This document shows, piece after piece, positions 1 through 8,314 of a stretch of 63,685 bases of DNA. Made by a program: the position numbers and the translations under genes. This DNA comes from Anaerolineaceae bacterium (GTDB taxonomy: Bacteria; Chloroflexota; Anaerolineae; Promineifilales; Promineifilaceae), in assembly GCA_002699125.1 (NCBI GenBank), contig PABI01000004.1, forward strand, positions 1 to 63,685, given 5' to 3'. Within the stretch, counting starts at the first letter, position 1; each line of letters opens with the position of its first letter. The notes beneath the pieces are model-generated. The model was not told the DNA's origin and ran no database searches. It worked only from the letters and a program-made list of their open reading frames with translations.

Positions 1-2
1 CT

Positions 3-125
3 CATCGCGGCATTTCGCAAGAAAAGTTACCAATTTATCTGGGATTCTTCGAGTTTGTCCATAATTCTCGCAAGCGGGGCAAAGCTCTTTTGCCTTCGCT
101 GGTTGAGATTCTGGTAGCTCCTTGA
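3..125 (+). CDS. IS1595/ISXO2-like transposase, C-terminal 40 residues (partial)
   Basis: An open frame enters from the left edge and stops at TGA 123-125. It reads HRGISQEKLPIYLGFFEFVH and continues NSRKRGKALLPSLVEILVAP. This resembles the extreme C-terminus of ISXO2-like DDE transposases, where a histidine-rich helix is followed by a basic tail. Only the end is in the window, so neither the catalytic residues nor the terminal inverted repeat can be checked. The family call is from memory of such C-termini. That the stretch is coding is fairly clear; the exact IS family is not. Confidence 0.55.
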   Translation, partial: HRGISQEKLPIYLGFFEFVHNSRKRGKALLPSLVEILVAP

Positions 126-168
126 ATCCCATATTGAGCCTTAGAATTAAAAAGAAGAAGGCTGTGGA

Positions 169-414
169 TTAATCATTTAGCCGCGGCGGATCCTCTGTGA
201 AAGTGCTGTCCTTGGGAAATAAAACACGGCTGGCAATGAGTAAATCTTTTTCCGCGTCGCTTAGATGAGGGTGGTGCAGCATGACCTCAACGGTGCTTTT
301 CAACAAGGGGGAGAAACGTGGCGTCAAATACGCTAAGGTCGCCGACGTGGCATTCTCGGCTGCGGGTAAGGGGAGCTTGGCTCTTTCGGACACAAAATCG
401 ATCAGGTCTTCCAT
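169..414 (-). CDS. Small helical protein of unknown function, 81 aa
   Basis: The start is taken at ATG 414-412, because GGAGGT lies eight bases upstream; an in-frame ATG seven codons earlier has no such site. The protein begins MEDLIDFVSERAKLPLP and looks all-helical, with a central TPRFSPLLKSTVEVMLHH segment and a charged HLSDAEKDLLIASR helix. It resembles short DUF2267-like proteins in rhythm, but this is only an impression. It is transcribed away from the transposase remnant, and the FHA gene follows on the same strand after about 110 bases. Function unknown. Confidence 0.5.
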   Translation of the reverse strand: MEDLIDFVSERAKLPLPAAENATSATLAYLTPRFSPLLKSTVEVMLHHPHLSDAEKDLLIASRVLFPKDSTFTEDPPRLND

Positions 415-524
415 TTTCGATACCTCCGGGACCATGTTTATGCAAAAATTTTTAGCCGATTACATAAATTTGTCTGGCTGTATCTTTAGACACTGTATTG
501 TGGTTGTGGTCACACATTTGTGAA

Positions 525-1193
525 TCAGGGACAAACCGGATTAAAGCCTAATGGTCCCAACACGGTTTCCCAGAACGGCCGTAATCCACCACAATACAGC
601 AGTTGACCCTGATTATAGCTGTCCAAAAAGAACACCCCACCTACACAAAGCACACAGAGCAACAGCAGCAAACAGCCACAGCCAATGAGGATGCGATTAC
701 GGTTGGCGGGAGCGGCCGTTTCCGGCATGTCAAACTCATCTAGCGCTGGTGGTGGGGCCACGGGTGCCGGTTCTGGGAAATCGTCTGGCTGGGCATAGGT
801 CGGCACCGGCTCCGGCGGTAGATCCGGTGTAGGCACTTCATCATCTGGCGCGCGCACAATTTCAGACGCCATGCCTGCGGCCCAGTAGCGCAGGCGGACC
901 GTATCACCAAAGGCCACCGCGTCGCCATGCTTCAAGGCTATTGGCTGGTTCAGGCGGCTGCCGTTGACAAAGGTGCCGTTGGTGCTGCCCAAATCTTCCA
1001 GCACGTAGCCCTCCCCTTGCGGCGTAATTTGGGCGTGGCGGCGGGAAATTTCAGCGTCGTTGATGACGATGCCGTTGTTGGCGGAACGGCCGATCGTTTG
1101 CGGCGCGTGGCCCAGGGTAAAGGTCTGCTCCGGTTCAGGCCCTTGTTCAACAACCAGGCGAGCGGCATGTGCAGCAGATGGATTGGCATCCAT
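525..1193 (-). CDS. FHA-domain protein with C-terminal membrane anchor
   Basis: This 222-aa protein should bind phosphothreonine peptides at the membrane. Residues 20-105 form a forkhead-associated domain with the signature IGRSANNGIVINDAEISRRH followed by DLGSTNGTFVNG, the two loops that bind phosphothreonine. A proline- and acid-rich linker (about 115-160) leads to one hydrophobic helix near residues 168-190 (ILIGCGCLLLLLCVLCVGG). A short tail with two cysteines follows. The start has a clear AGGAG six bases upstream. It is divergent from the glycosidase-like gene at 1286. No Ser/Thr kinase is in the window, so its partner lies elsewhere. Domain call is firm; biological role is inferred. 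Confidence 0.85.
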   Translation of the reverse strand: MDANPSAAHAARLVVEQGPEPEQTFTLGHAPQTIGRSANNGIVINDAEISRRHAQITPQGEGYVLEDLGSTNGTFVNGSRLNQPIALKHGDAVAFGDTVRLRYWAAGMASEIVRAPDDEVPTPDLPPEPVPTYAQPDDFPEPAPVAPPPALDEFDMPETAAPANRNRILIGCGCLLLLLCVLCVGGVFFLDSYNQGQLLYCGGLRPFWETVLGPLGFNPVCP

Positions 1194-1285
1194 AACAAAC
1201 TCCTGAAGACGATAAAAAGAATGGCGGAGTATAAAAATAAAGGGTTCTGTTTGTCAATGCGAGCTTTTGGCGTACGCTTGGCTGC

Positions 1286-2476
1286 ATGAAAAGAAAACGC
1301 GCTTTGCTGGCAATTTTGCTGATGCTTATCAATCTTATGGCCTGTGCCGATTTAGACCCAGCCCCGCAGTTTGGTCCAAACAAGCTGGGGGTGCATCTTT
1401 TGCTGGACGACGGCCGTTTCCAATGGCCTGTTTCTGAATGGGAAAATCACCTGGCGTATGCGCGGCAGGCGGTGGGGGCCGGTGGCTACGTTACTGAACT
1501 GGTGCGGCTGGATGATTTGGACGTGGCCAAATGGCAGCAGTTTATGGATTTGTGCGCCGCGCAAGAGCTGACGCCCATTTTGCGCCTGGCCACCACGTTT
1601 GATCGTGAGGCGGGCTGGTGGAACGCGCCGCCGCTCGATGATGACGGCCGTTCCTACCAAACCGCTGCCCAGGCATACGCCAGCTTCGTCGCTGCGCTCG
1701 ACTGGCCCGGCGAGCACCATTTTGTAATTGTGGGGAATGAACCCAATCACGGCGACGAGTGGGGTGGCAAACCCGATCCGGTAGCGTATGCGCGCTTTTT
1801 GCAGAAAACGGCCGTGGCTCTCAAAACGGCCGATCCGCAGGCGTTTGTCCTCAATGCCGGGCTGGACCCGTTCACGCCCCACACCGGCAGCCAGCCATTT
1901 GTTAACGGCATGTGGTATATGGATTCCGGCACCTTTTTGGTGGAAATGGTGGCTGCCGAACCGAACGTGCTGGACGTTTTGGACGGCTGGGTTAGCCATC
2001 CTTACCCGCTGGGGCCGTTTGCCGCGCCGCCCTGGGAGCGAACCTATCAAATTGACATAATCAACGATGCGCCGGCACCTGACTTCTCCACACCGCCGGC
2101 CGGCATTTTTAACCGGGGCGTGAATGGTTACGAATGGGAGCTGTGGCTGCTGGATCAGCTGGGTGCGCCGCAGCTGCTGGTGTTCATCACCGAAACGGGC
2201 TGGCGGCATGGCGAGGCGACTTACCCCAGTGCCGCGCTGGCCACCGATTATCTTGATTTGGCACTGCGGGGAAATGACGGCCGTTTCGCCCACTTCCCTG
2301 AAACTGGCTGGACGCCCTGGCTGGCCGACGATCGCGTGGTGGCCGTGACGCCCTTTGCCCTGGACGGCAATCCGGCAGAATGGCACCACACCAACTGGCT
2401 GGATATTGATGCAGACGGCCGTATCACAGGCTGGCACATTGATCCGGCGCAGTGGCAAACGGCCGTTGGAGAATGA
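1286..2476 (+). CDS. Secreted lipoprotein with a GH-A clan TIM-barrel (glycoside hydrolase-like)
   Basis: This 396-aa protein starts with a lipoprotein signal peptide; the lipobox ends LINLMAC at C20. The rest looks like one (beta/alpha)8 barrel of the GH-A clan. The acid/base motif is IVGNEPNHG (E152) and the nucleophile strand is LLVFITETGW (E303), both at the expected strand ends. It is therefore probably an extracellular glycosidase anchored to the membrane, but the substrate cannot be told and some barrels of this kind are not enzymes. Four ACGGCCGT octamers lie inside the gene and a fifth overlaps its end near 2459. The DUF952 gene follows 24 bases later. Confidence 0.75.
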   Translation: MKRKRALLAILLMLINLMACADLDPAPQFGPNKLGVHLLLDDGRFQWPVSEWENHLAYARQAVGAGGYVTELVRLDDLDVAKWQQFMDLCAAQELTPILRLATTFDREAGWWNAPPLDDDGRSYQTAAQAYASFVAALDWPGEHHFVIVGNEPNHGDEWGGKPDPVAYARFLQKTAVALKTADPQAFVLNAGLDPFTPHTGSQPFVNGMWYMDSGTFLVEMVAAEPNVLDVLDGWVSHPYPLGPFAAPPWERTYQIDIINDAPAPDFSTPPAGIFNRGVNGYEWELWLLDQLGAPQLLVFITETGWRHGEATYPSAALATDYLDLALRGNDGRFAHFPETGWTPWLADDRVVAVTPFALDGNPAEWHHTNWLDIDADGRITGWHIDPAQWQTAVGE

Positions 2477-2500
2477 GCCGGCGTTAGGCATAATGGGGGC

Positions 2501-2863
2501 ATGACATTAATTTTGCACATCACTACGGAAAAAGCATGGCAAACGGCCGTGGCCGCCGGAGAGTACCGCGCCGATTCGTTAGAGAGCGAAGGCTTCATCC
2601 ACTGCTCAACGGTGGAGCAGGTGCTGCTGCCTGCCAACCAAATGTACGCCGGGCAAACCGACCTCATTTTACTCACCATCGACCCGACCAAACTGAATGC
2701 CAAACTGGTTTACGAGGATTGCTACGAAAGTGGCCAGGAATTCCCTCACATCTATGGCCCACTGAACCTGGACGCCGTCACCGGCTTTGTTGAATTTCCA
2801 CCGAACCCGGACGGCACTTTCTCTCTCCCCGCTGAACTAAAAAGTGATGAAACATCTTTATAA
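2501..2863 (+). CDS. DUF952 family protein
   Basis: This 120-aa protein matches the DUF952 family over nearly its whole length. The family hallmark is ILHITTEKAW at the start, then SLESEGFIHCST around residue 30 and HIYGPLNLDAV near residue 87. The fold of this family is compared with ADP-ribosyltransferases, but no activity is established. It follows the lipoprotein gene closely and could be cotranscribed with it; the 107 bases after it hold a hairpin-forming dispersed repeat. Confidence 0.88.
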   Translation: MTLILHITTEKAWQTAVAAGEYRADSLESEGFIHCSTVEQVLLPANQMYAGQTDLILLTIDPTKLNAKLVYEDCYESGQEFPHIYGPLNLDAVTGFVEFPPNPDGTFSLPAELKSDETSL

Positions 2864-2867
2864 AAAT

Positions 2868-2947
2868 CACGAATGAGACGAGTTGACGAATGAAACGAAT
2901 ATTTTTAGAGAAGCATTCGTGTCATTCGTATATTCGTTAAATTCGTG
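2868..2947. repeat. Dispersed CGAAT-rich inverted repeat, copy 1
   Basis: An 80-bp element of two imperfect inverted arms. It starts CACGAATGAGACGAG and ends TTCGTTAAATTCGTG, with CGAAT/ATTCG spaced at about 7-10 bases. A second copy lies at 60515-60590. Both sit just upstream of a start codon. Confidence 0.75.
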
Positions 2948-2970
2948 TTTGAAAAAGGTAACAACTTTAT

Positions 2971-4287
2971 ATGGCTACTGATACACCAAAAAATGTGCGC
3001 AATTTGGTTTTGTATGAAATTTACGTGCGCAATCACGGGCCGAACGGCACCTTTGCTGACGTAACCAAAGATTTACCCCGCATTCGTGAGATGGGCGTGG
3101 ACGTCATCTGGTTTATGCCTATTCATCCCATTGGCCAGCTCAACAAAAAAGGGGAGTTGGGCTGCCCGTATTCCGTTCAGGATTATTTTGAAGTGAACCC
3201 GGAATATGGCACCAAACGAGAGTTTGAGCTACTGGTGCAGTACGCTCATGCCTTGGGGCTGAAGGTGATGATTGACGTCGTCTACAACCATACCGCCCAC
3301 GATGCCGTGACCGTGCAATCTCACCCCGAATGGTACCATCGCGATGCAAACGGCCGTCCCATCACCACCGTCCCTGAATGGAGCGACATCATCGACCTGG
3401 TGTACAACGATCCGGCGCTGTGGGATTATCTGATCGACGCGCTGAAGATGTGGGTGGCGCTGGGGGTGGATGGCTTTCGCTGTGACGTGGCTTCGGTGGT
3501 GCCGCTGGCCTTTTGGCAGCGTGCCCGGCGCGAAGTGGCAGCTATCAAGCCAGACGTGCTCTGGCTGGCCGAAAGCGTGCATACCGGCTTTGTCATCGAC
3601 CGGCGGCAGCGCGGCCTGCTGGCCCAATCCGATGGCGAAATCCACGAAGCGTTTGATTTGTCCTATGATTACGACATCTGGCCATTGTGGGAGCGGGCGG
3701 TTGAGGATGTGACGGCCGTTCCCCACTACCTCACCGCCCTCTGGTATCAAAAAGGAATTTATCCGGCGCACACGATCAAAATGCGCTGCGTGGAAAACCA
3801 CGACCAGCGGCGCATCATGCAGCGGGTGCCCAGCCGGGCGCAGGCGCTGGCCTGGACGGCGTTCCAGGCGTTTAACGAGGGCGCGTTTCTTATTTACGCC
3901 GGACAGGAATCCGAAGTGACGCACACGCCGGATTTGTTCGACATCGACAAGATTCGTTGGGGCGGCTACGAGCTGCAATCGTACCTGACAAAGCTGTGCC
4001 ACTTGAAGAAAGACCCGGTGCTGGTGGACGGCCGTTTTACCCTGCTCACCCCTGAACCGGCCATCACCGCCCTGTGGCAGGCGGACAATGAAGGGCTGTA
4101 CGGGGTCTTCAACGTCTCTGGCGTGGTGGACGTGCAGCCGACGCCGCTGCCGGATGGCGAGTATGAGGACGTGCTGAGCGAAACGGCCGTGCGCGTGCGT
4201 GATGGTGAAATGGCGGTGCCGGATACGGCCGTGATTCTGCGCTTCTCTGGCAAGTTAGATGATGTAGGGCCGAAAATTTGGCTTTAG
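2971..4287 (+). CDS. GH13 alpha-amylase family glycosidase
   Basis: This 438-aa protein has all four conserved GH13 regions. Region I is IDVVYNHT (D102). Region II is GVDGFRCDVA, with R170 and nucleophile D172. Region III is LWLAE, with acid/base E201. Region IV is VENHDQ, with D278. There is no signal peptide, so it should be cytoplasmic and act on alpha-glucans or short maltodextrins, perhaps in glycogen turnover. The barrel is followed by a short C-terminal beta domain (about 365-438). At 438 residues it is on the short side for the family and lacks N-terminal starch-binding domains. Exact specificity cannot be read. Confidence 0.9.
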   Translation: MATDTPKNVRNLVLYEIYVRNHGPNGTFADVTKDLPRIREMGVDVIWFMPIHPIGQLNKKGELGCPYSVQDYFEVNPEYGTKREFELLVQYAHALGLKVMIDVVYNHTAHDAVTVQSHPEWYHRDANGRPITTVPEWSDIIDLVYNDPALWDYLIDALKMWVALGVDGFRCDVASVVPLAFWQRARREVAAIKPDVLWLAESVHTGFVIDRRQRGLLAQSDGEIHEAFDLSYDYDIWPLWERAVEDVTAVPHYLTALWYQKGIYPAHTIKMRCVENHDQRRIMQRVPSRAQALAWTAFQAFNEGAFLIYAGQESEVTHTPDLFDIDKIRWGGYELQSYLTKLCHLKKDPVLVDGRFTLLTPEPAITALWQADNEGLYGVFNVSGVVDVQPTPLPDGEYEDVLSETAVRVRDGEMAVPDTAVILRFSGKLDDVGPKIWL

Positions 4288-4311
4288 GCATACAACCGCT
4301 TGAAAGACTAA

Positions 4312-4384
4312 TACGAAGGAACGAAAGAACCGAGGAACGAAGAATGCTTTTTCTTTGTTCCTTCCCGCCTTTGTTTCTTCGTAT
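4312..4384. repeat. Dispersed ACGAAGGAAC inverted repeat, copy 1
   Basis: A 73-bp element beginning TACGAAGGAACGAAAGAACC and ending TTTGTTTCTTCGTA. The two arms are roughly inverted. A related copy is at 53598-53657. Confidence 0.65.
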
Positions 4385-4474
4385 AAAAAGATTGAGACCG
4401 TCTGACTTCCCACTCGTTGGCGATTATGTTAAAATGGCAGCCAACGTTATGTATATTTGTTGCGGGAACGACGT

Positions 4475-6262
4475 ATGACGACAAAGGCTGAGTTTTTACA
4501 AGAGCATTCGCTTTTCCAATATTTGCGTGAAGAGCATATTGACGCTCTGGCAAAAATCACGGATGAAATTCAGTATGAAAACGGGGCGATGGTGGCTTAC
4601 CAGGGAGACGTGGCCGATAGTTTATACATTGTGAAAAGCGGCCGTTTGTACGCCGAAACCCGCCAAAACGACATTGAAAACGGCACCTATGTTGTCAGTA
4701 GTAAAGATTATCTTGTCGGGGATTATTTTGGCGACGACTGGATGTTTGAGCCAAATGTGTATCCTGCCAACATTAAAGCCAAATCCTACCGGGATAAGCC
4801 CGCAATTTTGCTCAAGATAAAAGGTATCAATTTTGTTCGGTTCCTTAACCAATACCCGGAAGCTTTACCAGCTCTGCAAACCGAAACAGAAGAGGATGAT
4901 GAAGGCAATGAAGAAGTAAAAGCGGGGCTTTCGCCTTATGCTTACGAAGAAGCCCAAAAATTATTTGCCAAAGCCAAGCGAAAACGCACCGTCATCAGCA
5001 TTCTGCCTGATGAATTGGTGGAATATAGTTCCCGACGCAGCCGCCTTTATCTTTTGGTGCAAATCTTTTTTCCCATTTTGGCCCTGTTTGTTATTCCAAC
5101 ATTGCTTTACATGTTTTTTAATTCGCAGCCGCCAGAGAGCTTCATTTACCGGCTGCGCTTCAGTGTGCCCATTTTCTTTACCATTGTTTTGCTGGTTGTG
5201 GTTTTGTTCCAGTTGCTGGATTGGTCTAACGACTATTTTGTGATTACCAACAAGCGGGTTGTGCATCGCGAGTTTGATTTGCGTACGTTTCGTATTGACA
5301 TAAAAACAGCACGGATTGATCAGGTGCAAAGTGTGGAGATTGCCAAGCCGACGTTCATCATGAATTTGCTTAATTTTGGCACAGCGCGTATTACCACAGC
5401 TTCTGCTTTTGGCACCATCTATTTCGACAATATCGACAATCCAATTGAGGTTAAGCAAACGCTGGATCATCAAAGCCGTCTGGTGAAAACGTTGGATGCC
5501 AGCAGGGAGCAAACGCTGCTGCGCGAAACGTTTAGCGAACATTTTGCGGTGGAGCAGCAGTATGAGCCAATTGGGGAAGAGGCGACGGCCCTGCCGCCGG
5601 CGCAGCCGCGGCGTCGGCCCGGCCTGCTGCGGCGGTTACAGATGCGTTATTACTGGCGGGTAGAAGAGGATGAGGCCATTACTTACCGCAAACATTTTAT
5701 CGTGTTGATCATTGAATCGATTATCCCGTTGGGATTGGCTTTGTTGGGCGTATTGGTAACGGCCGTACTCATCCGCTACTTTGATTTCACCTTCCGGCAG
5801 CTGCTGCCGGAGATTATCCTTTTCTACTCAGTAGACTTGTTGTGGCTGATCTGGCGTATGGAGGATTGGCGCAACGATATGTTCCAGTTGACTGACCGGC
5901 TGATTATTGATATTGACAGACGGCCGTTTGGCTTCGGCGAAAGTCGTAAGCAAGCATTGCTCAGCAACATTCAAAACGTAAATGCCTTCACGCCTGGCCT
6001 AATCCACACTATTTTTAACTATGGCAACGTCGAGATTGAAACGGCCGGTGCCGAAAGTAATCTTGTGTTTGAAGACATTCCGTATCCCAGCGTTATTCAA
6101 AGCGACATTTTCGCGCAATTGGAAAACATGCTTGACGAGCAGCGCCGCCGCCAGCGCGGCACGCGCCACAAAGAATACGCGCTGCTGCTGGATGTGTACA
6201 AACAAACCATGGAACAAGACCGCATCCCCGACCGCACCCCCGGCGAAGTGCCGCCGCTCTAA
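4475..6262 (+). CDS. Cyclic-nucleotide-binding membrane protein with two bPH2 modules
   Basis: The start is placed at ATG 4475; the open frame extends six codons further upstream but only from TTG. The 595-aa protein begins with a cNMP-binding domain (about 5-125): LFQYLREEHIDALAKI, then GAMVAYQGDVADSLYIVKSG, then VGDYFGDDWM. Two hydrophobic hairpins follow (near 190-250 and 400-455). Each leads into a bacterial PH-like (bPH2) segment: NDYFVITNKRVVHREF and NDMFQLTDRLIIDIDR, with the family-typical SVEIAKPTFIMNLLNFGTAR and NVNAFTPGLIHTIFNYGNVE. It is probably a membrane sensor; the ligand may be cAMP, cGMP or none. The doubled bPH2 layout behind a cNMP domain is uncommon. It stands alone between two repeat elements. 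Confidence 0.8.
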   Translation: MTTKAEFLQEHSLFQYLREEHIDALAKITDEIQYENGAMVAYQGDVADSLYIVKSGRLYAETRQNDIENGTYVVSSKDYLVGDYFGDDWMFEPNVYPANIKAKSYRDKPAILLKIKGINFVRFLNQYPEALPALQTETEEDDEGNEEVKAGLSPYAYEEAQKLFAKAKRKRTVISILPDELVEYSSRRSRLYLLVQIFFPILALFVIPTLLYMFFNSQPPESFIYRLRFSVPIFFTIVLLVVVLFQLLDWSNDYFVITNKRVVHREFDLRTFRIDIKTARIDQVQSVEIAKPTFIMNLLNFGTARITTASAFGTIYFDNIDNPIEVKQTLDHQSRLVKTLDASREQTLLRETFSEHFAVEQQYEPIGEEATALPPAQPRRRPGLLRRLQMRYYWRVEEDEAITYRKHFIVLIIESIIPLGLALLGVLVTAVLIRYFDFTFRQLLPEIILFYSVDLLWLIWRMEDWRNDMFQLTDRLIIDIDRRPFGFGESRKQALLSNIQNVNAFTPGLIHTIFNYGNVEIETAGAESNLVFEDIPYPSVIQSDIFAQLENMLDEQRRRQRGTRHKEYALLLDVYKQTMEQDRIPDRTPGEVPPL

Positions 6263-6269
6263 GCCGTCT

Positions 6270-6329
6270 AGGACTGGCAGTCCTTGTCTAAATTGCCGCT
6301 AAATTAAGAAAAGCAGGACTGCCAGTCCT
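6270..6329. repeat. Pair of AGGACTGCCAGTCCT palindromic units
   Basis: AGGACTGGCAGTCCT (6270-6284) and AGGACTGCCAGTCCT (6315-6329) are each self-complementary and also pair with one another. They lie between the cNMP protein and def. The unit may act as a terminator-like hairpin, but there is no T-run. Confidence 0.7.
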
Positions 6330-6384
6330 GTCCAGCACAAAATCAGCTTGAACCTTTTCCCCATTCCGCAGATAATAAGACATT

Positions 6385-6993
6385 ATGACCGAATTACAGA
6401 TTGTTACCCTACCTGATGAGGTGCTGCGCAAAAAGGGGCGTCCCGTGACTAAGTTCGACGACGATCTGCAAACCCTCATCGACGATATGATTGAAACGAT
6501 GCGGGTTGCTAACGGTGTGGGGCTGGCCGCACCGCAAATTGGGCGGTCGCTGCAGCTGGCCGTCATCGAAACATTGCCCCAAGTGGATGAAAACGGTGAA
6601 GACATCCCCGACTCTCGTGAACTGTTCGTTATTGCCAATCCCCGCATTGTGTGGGAGTCACGTGACGTGATCGATGGCATTGAAGGCTGCCTTTCAATTC
6701 CGGGGTATGTGGGCGAAGTTGAGCGCGCCTATGCCGTGCGTGTTCGGGCTCAGGACCGCCGGGGCAAGCAAATCAAGCTGCGCCTGAAGGGGTGGACCGC
6801 CCGCATCTTCCAACATGAAATTGATCACCTGAACGGCGTCCTCTACATTGATAAGCTTACTGACCGGGAAAACTTCTGGACCGACGAGGAGTATTACAAT
6901 ATGCGGCAGGCGGAGCTGGAAGAAGAAGCAGAAGAGGGTGAAGAAGTAGCGGCGGAAGAAACGGCCGTTTCCAAACCTGAAAAAAGTAGCTGA
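6385..6993 (+). CDS. def: Peptide deformylase
   Basis: Removes the formyl group from the initiator methionine of new proteins. All three motifs are present: GVGLAAPQIG (44-53), EGCLSIPG with metal ligand C102, and QHEIDHLNG with H144, E145 and H148. The first ~165 residues are a normal deformylase. A strongly acidic tail of about 35 residues (ELEEEAEEGEEVAAEE) is added at the C-terminus and is likely disordered. The start at ATG 6385 fits the family N-terminus (IVTLPDEVLRKKG). The gene stands alone, with repeat-filled gaps on both sides, and gatC follows. Confidence 0.96.
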   Translation: MTELQIVTLPDEVLRKKGRPVTKFDDDLQTLIDDMIETMRVANGVGLAAPQIGRSLQLAVIETLPQVDENGEDIPDSRELFVIANPRIVWESRDVIDGIEGCLSIPGYVGEVERAYAVRVRAQDRRGKQIKLRLKGWTARIFQHEIDHLNGVLYIDKLTDRENFWTDEEYYNMRQAELEEEAEEGEEVAAEETAVSKPEKSS

Positions 6994-7027
6994 TTTGCAC
7001 AGGCATGAAGTTTCTCTAAATTTCAAC

Positions 7028-7147
7028 TGTCATGCTGAGGACCTCCGAAGCATCCCTATTACCCATCAACAGTGGAACGTCTTGACTATCAGCAAGGCTT
7101 TTGCTTGATAATCTTTTGAGGGATTCTTCGCTTCGCTCAGAATGACA
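7028..7147. repeat. Dispersed TGTCATNCTGAG repeat unit
   Basis: The unit begins TGTCATGCTGAGG (7028) and ends with the near-complement CTCAGAATGACA (7136-7147). It includes GATTCTTCGCTTCGCTCAG, a form that recurs in many bacterial genomes as a dispersed repeat. It fills most of the gap between def and gatC. Confidence 0.6.
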
Positions 7148-7239
7148 TCTAATTGAGAAAGTCGTGTCGTTTTCCGACGGTCGATCATTTACCATTCACA
7201 ATTAAGAATTTACCATTAACCATTTGCAAAGGATGTGCC

Positions 7240-7542
7240 ATGTCCCTAACTCTCGCCGATGTTGAAAAAATCGCTCACCTGGCTCGCCTGGAGCTAACCG
7301 CGGCGGAAAAGCAGCAATACCTGGAGCAACTCTCTGCCATTTTAGATTACGCCGAGCGGCTCAACGAGCTGGACCTGACTGACATTTCCCCCACTTCCCA
7401 TGCCATTGCCCAACAAAACATCATGCGGCCCGACGTGGCCGAACCATCCCTGCCTATGGACCATCTTCTTTTTAACGCGCCGCAGCAAAAACAGAACCAG
7501 TTTGTGGTTCAGGCGGTGCTGGATGATTCGTCGGACAGCTAG
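7240..7542 (+). CDS. gatC: Glutamyl-tRNA(Gln)/aspartyl-tRNA(Asn) amidotransferase subunit C
   Basis: Small subunit of GatCAB, which turns misacylated Glu-tRNA(Gln) or Asp-tRNA(Asn) into the correct aminoacyl-tRNA. The start at ATG 7240 is preferred because AAAGGA lies six bases upstream and the N-terminus SLTLADVEKIAHLARLEL matches the family; the longer frame upstream is repeat DNA. At 100 aa it has normal length, including the loop that wraps GatA (TSHAIAQQNIMRPDV). The partner gatA lies 0.8 kb downstream with one gene between, and gatB is 6 kb further on. Confidence 0.95.
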   Translation: MSLTLADVEKIAHLARLELTAAEKQQYLEQLSAILDYAERLNELDLTDISPTSHAIAQQNIMRPDVAEPSLPMDHLLFNAPQQKQNQFVVQAVLDDSSDS

Positions 7543-7658
7543 TGTTCCGTCAAACAAATATTGGCGGATACAAGTTCAAGGCGGAACACTTAAACTGAAG
7601 CAATTTGTGAAGAAGCTATCCGTCAAAGGACGTTTGCTTCAGTACTAGGTAGGAACGA

Positions 7659-8291
7659 TTGCGCAAACGTAAGCTGCTAATTTACGGCAGCCTGATTGGT
7701 CTGGCCATTGTGCTATCACCATTTGTGTGGCGGAAAGGGATTCAATGGACGTACGGCCGTTCCATTTACACCATTGAAGATGTGCCGGCTGATCGGGTGG
7801 CCATTGTGTTTGGTGCAGCGGTTTATGGCAACGGCCGTCTCAGCCCAATTTTGCGCGATCGGATGGATACGGCCGTGCAGCTTTACAAGGATGGCACGGT
7901 GCAAAAAATAATCGTCAGCGGCGACAATCAGTTTGTTGATTACGACGAACCAACCGCCATGCTAGAATATGCCATTGCCCAGGGCGTGGCTGCCGCCGAT
8001 GTCCAGCCCGATTTTGCCGGGCGGCGCACCTACGATACTTGCTACCGGGCACGCGAAATTTTCCAACTGGAGTCTGCGATTTTGGTGACACAGCAGTTTC
8101 ACCTGCCCCGAGCCTTGTTTACCTGCCGGCAGCTGGGCATCGAGGTGGTTGGTGTGGCGTCCGACCCGCAGCCGTACCGGGATGCCCGCTGGTATGAAGT
8201 TCGGGAGACGGTGGCAACGGCCGTTGCCCTGTGGGATGTCATCCGCCAACAGCCCGCACCGGTATTGGGCGATCCCATACCAATTGAATAA
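7659..8291 (+). CDS. SanA/YdcF-type DUF218 membrane-anchored protein
   Basis: This 210-aa protein starts at TTG, with GGTAGGA seven bases upstream. One N-terminal transmembrane helix (about 4-22) is followed by a DUF218 domain. Key motifs are [20 protein letters not shown], the loop KIIVSGDN, and [20 protein letters not shown]. Homologues such as SanA are linked to cell-envelope integrity; the biochemical reaction is not settled. It sits between gatC and gatA with only 23 bases before gatA, so the three may be cotranscribed, although its job has no known tie to tRNA amidation. Confidence 0.85.
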   Translation: MRKRKLLIYGSLIGLAIVLSPFVWRKGIQWTYGRSIYTIEDVPADRVAIVFGAAVYGNGRLSPILRDRMDTAVQLYKDGTVQKIIVSGDNQFVDYDEPTAMLEYAIAQGVAAADVQPDFAGRRTYDTCYRAREIFQLESAILVTQQFHLPRALFTCRQLGIEVVGVASDPQPYRDARWYEVRETVATAVALWDVIRQQPAPVLGDPIPIE

Positions 8292-8314
8292 AAACGCTTA
8301 AGATTTGAGGCGAT

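Noticed and set aside
1352..2491. Long minus-strand open frame of 379 codons opposite the GH-A lipoprotein
   Set aside because: It is rich in Arg, Gly, His and Pro in the way of antisense frames, has no ribosome site, and the plus-strand gene has clear catalytic motifs.
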